From NCBI GenBank assembly GCA_017526725.1, contig JAFXRA010000144.1, positions 1-7,990 on the forward strand: a stretch of 7,990 nucleotides of DNA, in the 5' to 3' direction. The stretch is from Candidatus Rifleibacteriota bacterium (lineage in GTDB: Bacteria > Riflebacteria > Ozemobacteria > Ozemobacterales > Ozemobacteraceae). Below the pieces are notes generated by a model. That model was not told the origin of the DNA. It worked only from the letters and a program-made list of their open reading frames with translations, and ran no database searches. Within the stretch, counting starts at the first letter, position 1. Each line of letters opens with the position of its first letter. Made by a program: the position numbers and the translations under genes. Below are positions 1-6,000 of this stretch, piece after piece.

Positions 1-96
1 ACCACTTCTGGCAGATATATTCAGTATAAAGCAGATTTTATAAAATCTGCCAATGCAGGAACAATGTCTCTTAATGAAGTAAGATTTGTTTACGGT
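1..96 (+). other. C-terminal tail of a laminin G/CBM-like beta-sandwich domain
   Basis: The encoded segment contains S-G-R-Y-I-Q-Y-K-A-D-F followed about 12 residues later by S-L-N-E-V-R-F-V-Y-G-G. The pattern 'RYIQY(R/K)A-x-(L/F) ... L-x-x-V-x-(I/F)-x-Y' closes many bacterial concanavalin-like or CBM-like domains. Only the last two strands are in the window, so the subfamily and ligand cannot be assigned. Its value here is that it shows translation runs through the ATG at 64. Confidence 0.6.
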
Positions 97-3000
97 GGTA
101 TTAGTATTCAGAATGTTAGTTCTGTTATCAACGGGGAACCTGTTACTGAAGTAACTCAAGGGCAGACAAATATCCCTCTGACAGTAACCATCAAGAACGA
201 ATCGCCAACAGATCTTTCTTTAGCTGTAGCCACACTAACCTTTACTTTAAATGGTCATTCTGCAACACTAACAGACCCGAGTTTACCTTTCAACATAGCC
301 GCAGGTGAATTAACAACTCTTACTTATTCTGTTAATATTGCTGAGAATGCTACTACCGGGGAATGTACTATCGATGCCCTAGCTACTGTTTCGGCACTCA
401 TATATGATGATGGCGCTCAGACTCCGCTGACATGGACAGTTAAGAGTAAATCAGGTCTAATAATAGACAACGTTTATTCTGAATATACAAAGGTTACAAA
501 AGGTTACTCATATAATCTGTTCGTAACTCTTACCAATACTGGTGAAACAGACTGTATGCTTAATTCCATCTTGCCGACCTATGCAAGCGGTACTTATACT
601 TTTACATTCGACCCTTCTTATGGTCTGGCAACGGGAACTTATCCTGGTGGCGGTGCTAATACCATAATTCATGGTAACGAAACCAAAACAGCCAAGTTCG
701 TTGTGGAGATTTCCAGTGAATCCAGTTCAGGCAGTGATACTTTAGGTGCTGTGGCATCTGCAACAAATATTCTTTCTGGTGAAAACATAGAAATTCTGAC
801 TACAGATAATCCGCACATCTGGACAATTCAGACTCCTGCGGAATTGAATCTATATGATATTATTGCTTCTTCAACTCTTTATAGAGGTCAGAAAAACAAC
901 AATATTATTCTTCTAGCTACAAATGAAGGTGAAGCTGAATTAGAATGGTATCCGGGCTCTTCGACTCAGCATATTAATTTCACTCCTGTGACTGGACTAG
1001 AAAAAAGTTATGAAAACAAGGTAATGGTTACAGAAGAACCAGTTATAAACATTACCAGTGATAATATTGTTCAAGCAAGATATAAAGTCGATATAAAGCA
1101 GGATACAGCAACAGGGACAGATCGTATTACCGCTGATCTTTTCGGAAAAGAACTTAATACCGGTGTAGACCTTAAATACGAAAGAAAACCTTTGCCTTAT
1201 ACAGAATGGACAATTTACTCAGAAAGAGTTAACACATTTGCTGATGGTGCATACAGCGAGGAAAAAGACAGTTTCAACCTGCCTTCAGGGGTGGCTACGT
1301 TAACCGTTTATGCAAAAGTTGAAAATCTGGCGGCGAACGTTGAATATATTGTTCACTGGATAGCTCCGGACGGAACAGAAGTTGAAACTACTACTCCGAT
1401 TATTACTTCAGGGCAAGGGTATTTTGGCTGCTGGCGTGAATTTTTTAATGATTCCCAAAGTGGTCTTTACAAAATCAGAGTTACAGATTCTTTGAATTTA
1501 TATGTTTGCTGTGAAAACACTTTTGAAATAGTTGCTCCAGCTGATATGGACGCTTCTTTTACATTGCCTCTTTATGCAACAGTCAATCAACCAATAGTTG
1601 CTTCATTCACATTTATAAATCTTGGCGGTGCTGTTATTGCTAATGCTACTCTTATTCCTACTGATACAGTAAGAATTACAGGAACAGCACAAGACTCAGT
1701 TGTTTTTACACCAGACAATTCTGAAGCACTGTTCTCTCCGAGACTTTCCGATGTTCCTGGTTATGGACAGGCTACTACTACATTTAAATTAAACGTAACT
1801 CAAGTTGGTACTATTCAATTAATTGCCTCAGGAACAGGTTTCGACAATAACTCAGGTCTGATAGTATCTAAACCTAGTGTTTTTTCTAATGAATGTACAA
1901 TTCAGAATCCTCCTGATGTCAGAATTACTAATGTTACCAAAACATCTGATACTGTTTACAAAAATCAAAAAAATCTCAGGGTTACAGCTACAATAAAGAA
2001 CTATGGCGAAGCTACCGCTGTTATAACTGCTGCCAGTATTACTTTTAATATAGGAACATACGAACAGGAGCTTATGGAATATCCGGATGGGTTAGAACTG
2101 GAACTGGCTTCTGGAGAAAGCCAACCAATTACCTTCGATGTAAGTGTTGATGTAAATACAGATTCTGGCTTAGACACATTAACTATTAATGCAATCTGGT
2201 ATGATAAAAACTGGCCAAGAGATATGATTTCTTCTGCGAATACAACCTGGACTATTGCAGAATGCGGTATTATGCTTTCTCCAGATTCAAACTTTAACTA
2301 TGAACAGGCTGACTATATGAGAGGTCAGACAATAAACGTCAGAGCTTATGGTTTTGCTCCAGGTTCTAAATATTACCGTATAAGATTTTATAACACTCAG
2401 ATTGATCAAGCAGAGCAGGTTCCATTAGAATATCTTATAGGTAGTGACAAGCCATATTCTGGTCTTTTACAAGCCAGTGAAAATGGATATGTTGACCATA
2501 GCTATACTCTTCCTGATGATGCAAGAATAGGACCCTGGAGTGTTACTGTAGAATCATATGGAGATAATATAAATATATTAAATATAGATCTAGAAGATAG
2601 AGGAACAATGCAAGCTTTGCAGTATTTCAGGGTTCAGGATACACCTCATATGATAGCAAGTATAACCGCAGACAATTTCTCTATAGAAAACAATGACAAA
2701 ATATTTGTTGGCGATACTTTTAAGGTAAGAATGACTCTTTCCAGTACTAGAGCAGACAACTCTCAAACTCTTGCTGCAGATACTGGTGCTATTGATTTTA
2801 TTGAACCCTATTCTCTTGTAAAGAATGATGGAGCTCGGGGTAATGTTGAATTGGTATCTGGTCCAGAACCGGCAACATTCACATTAAGAGCTGGCGAAAG
2901 CAAGACTTTTGAATATGTCTATAGAGCTACAGAATATACTGGAACAGATAAGTTCAGTTTTAAGAGCAGTGACGCTAATTATATTGCCAAAGGAAGAAAC

Positions 3001-6000
3001 AGAAACCTTTGGGACCACAACGATGACAGTCCGTATGATGTATTTGCCACACATGAGCTTACATCTAACGAGATAGACATTTATATTAAATCAATGGCTG
3101 TAGACCCAGAAACATTACAATTCGGCTATGCAAATCCCTATGCTGAAGATTATCCTCGAGTAGTCGGTATGATTTGTGGTGATTCTCAGGAAATAGACAT
3201 GAACCTGAGAAAGACAGGCAACTATAACGTTGAAAATATCCGCCTCAATTCTGCATCATTAAATGGTCCAATTGGACTTGATGGTTTAAGAAAAAGTATC
3301 AGCAGTAATTATTTTAGTGTCGACGTTGCAAGCTTCAGTAATCCGCTTGAAAATCTTGTAGAAACCACCAAAGTATCTTTGACTATTCCATATAATCAGG
3401 CTTCTGGTACTTATACAAGCACAATGTTCCTTTATAGTGATGCAAACAATAATGGAATATTTGATTCTGGAGAAATAACAGCTGAATTTAATGTTAGTGT
3501 ATGTGTAAATGAATGCAAGGTTATCAAGGTTAACGAAAAAGTTGTTGATATTGGTGGTTGGTCTAAGGGTACAACTACAAGTAATTTTGAAGTCAATTAT
3601 TTTAACGCAGGTAATATTGATTTTACCGCTGCAAAGATTATTGGTGAGGGTGATTTGGCAAAGTATATTAATTTTTCAACGGCAACGGACGTTGGAAATA
3701 TTTCTGTAGGTGAATTCAAAAAAGCGATATTCAGTGCAACAATACTTCCTGATGCAGATTTGGCATTTGGAACCCATGTTGCTACTTATACTATCTTTGA
3801 AGATAAAGACGGTGATAATGTTCACGATAAGCTAGTTGAACCTTTCGACACTTTCCAAGTGCACATGACAATTGGTAATATTGATTTCTCTATAACAACG
3901 GACCCTCTAACAACGCCTACAACAATTACTGCTTCACCTGTTGAAACATCTTTTACGGCGGTTACCGGAGTTTCCCCTGCGGGTTTTGTTCCTCTTTGGA
4001 TTAAAAACACTAGTTCTAACGGCATGCCTTTAACACGTATAAAAATGAAGGCTGATAATTTTAATGGGGAAGATAATAATGGTAATCATTACACTATGGC
4101 TTCTAGTGCTGTAGAAATCTACCCAGGCACTCTTTTGCAACCTTTGGAAAGCGGAGCTAGCGACAGTTTCGATATCGAAGTTTATATAGCTCCAGGTACT
4201 AGAAGTGCAACTTATAACACCACTCTGCATTTTTACAGTGATGATAATGATAATAATAATATTGATGCTGGTGAAACCCAGGTAGATGTGGTTTTAAATG
4301 TCTATGTTAAGCCGACAGAAAAAGTCAAGGTTATAGATAAACCTGTTTCTGTAACTGGTATGAGCAGTGATGTTGCTGATACTTTTGCGGAATGTGAGTT
4401 CCTCTGTTACAACCTTGGTAACGTTGATTTGGAACATTTGAAGATAGATATGCCAGGACGGCTTGTTCAGAAAGACGTACCTGATCCAGCTTCTATTTCT
4501 GCTTCATTAGTAACATTCAGTTTTGTCGGAGACACACCATTTACTGCACCCTATAACAGTGAATTTGGTGCAAAGGTTACAATCAGAATTCCTAAAGACC
4601 CTCGCACTCCAGAAGGTGTTTACATTACAACTGTGCCCTGTAAAATCTATAACGATAGTAACGGAGACTCTGATCATAATAATGGTGAATGTTTTGACGA
4701 ATTTCAGATATGGCTCCAGATTGGTGAAATGAAAGTTATTATTGTTAGTTCTACTGATGTTGAGGGAGAGCCTTCTGAAATCACTAACGACGGGCCTTTT
4801 ACAGTTAAAAACGATGGTGCTCTTACTGTTACAAGTGTTGTGGCAACTTCGACAGATTTTATATGTGACGGGAGAGTGATTCCAGCAACCGCATCGGTAT
4901 TCAAGACTTCTCCTAAAGTAGGAACACTGAAACCAGGTTTTGAAAGAACAGTAAACTGGGCAGTAAACATACCTGACTATACTCTTCCCGGTGATTATGT
5001 TGGAAAAATAATTGTCTGGAGCGATACAGACAATAATGGAGAAATAGGAGTGGCTGAAGCTTCAGCAACTGCTGATGTTAAAGTAACTGTAAAAGCAACT
5101 CCTAGACTAAGTATTCGTAATAATGAGGCTCCTCCTAGTGATATAGATGATCTTCAGTTGTTTGTAGCCAGAAACTCTACTGTAAAATCTTCTGTCAGAC
5201 TATATAACACTGGAAATACTCCTATAGAAGCAAACACAATTTCGTTAGAAGCTAATAACTTAGTTTTTATGGGAAATGCAATAACAACAGACCTGCTTGC
5301 TGAAGCACATTTTTCTATAGAGTTTGACAAAACTCAACCAATAGAGATAGGTGATTATGTGGTGGCGACGATAACAGTAAGTATAGGCAATCCTCAAATT
5401 GGTTATGGTCGTTATTATAGTGGTGATCAAATCTTCTCGGTAAAAGAAGGAGAAACGGTTCTTTGTTCTGATAAATTAACGCTGAATGTTGAATTCGGAG
5501 AAAAAGAGCTTACTCTTAATCCTAATCCGCTAATAATTTACGTTGTAGATAATGTAACTGTAGCATCGGGAACTGTTACTGCATCAGCAGGAAGAGCTGA
5601 TCTTCTCAATATAAATGTTATTGAAAAAAGTCATTGTAACTGCAACGAAGATTATTGCGGAGAAACAAAGATAAGATGTGTTACTCCTGTGCCTGTTGAT
5701 ATTTATAAAAATCAATCAAGTGAATTTATTTTTGAAATAGATGTTGATCCTCGTACTCACTCAGGCTGGCATAATGCTACCTGGACTTTCTTTGAAGACG
5801 GTGGTATTACAGGTTGTTTTGAAGAGGGTGAATTTTTTGTTGATCTCCAGATTAATTATTATATACCGGAGATGCCGCAAGTTATAATAGAACCTTCTCA
5901 TATAGAAGCAATAGACATTGCGCCAGGTGAAACAAAACAAATTACTTATAGGCTTACGAATACCGGTAATTGCGAAATTGACTTATCAAATGCTTATTGG

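Larger units (their letters stand above)
97..3093 (+). repeat. Type A Ig-like module block (A1-A6) with two type B insertions
   Basis: Six diverged Ig-like modules lie at about 97-444, 445-828, 829-1218, 1534-1905, 1906-2256 and 2641-3093. Shared features are an opening strand with V-x-K/R-G-Q or similar (for example V-T-K-G-Y, L-Y-R-G-Q-K-N, V-Y-K-N-Q-K-N), then a strand ending in N-x-G-E/G (T-N-T-G-E, T-N-E-G-E, K-N-Y-G-E), a 'G-x-D-T/R/K' turn near the end (S-G-S-D-T, T-G-T-D-R, S-G-L-D-T, T-G-T-D-K) and a closing W-T-I/V strand. The Trp falls at residues 124, 253, 382 and 729 (counted from the Met codon at 64), giving a 129-residue step for the first three. A4 has C-T-I at 611 instead, and A6 has a long inserted loop and no Trp. 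The fold resembles CARDB/NEW3-type sandwiches, which usually act as spacers or ligand platforms. Divergence is high, so exact boundaries are approximate. Confidence 0.7.

Noticed and set aside
4704..4970. Open frame of 88 codons on the minus strand
   Set aside because: It lies wholly opposite modules C4-C5, has no upstream ribosome site or recognisable domain, and overlaps a frame with clear repeat structure. It is a shadow.
5053..5066. 14-bp palindrome GCTGAAGCTTCAGC
   Set aside because: About one palindrome of this length is expected by chance in a window this size, so it was not treated as a signal, unlike the two 20-bp examples.
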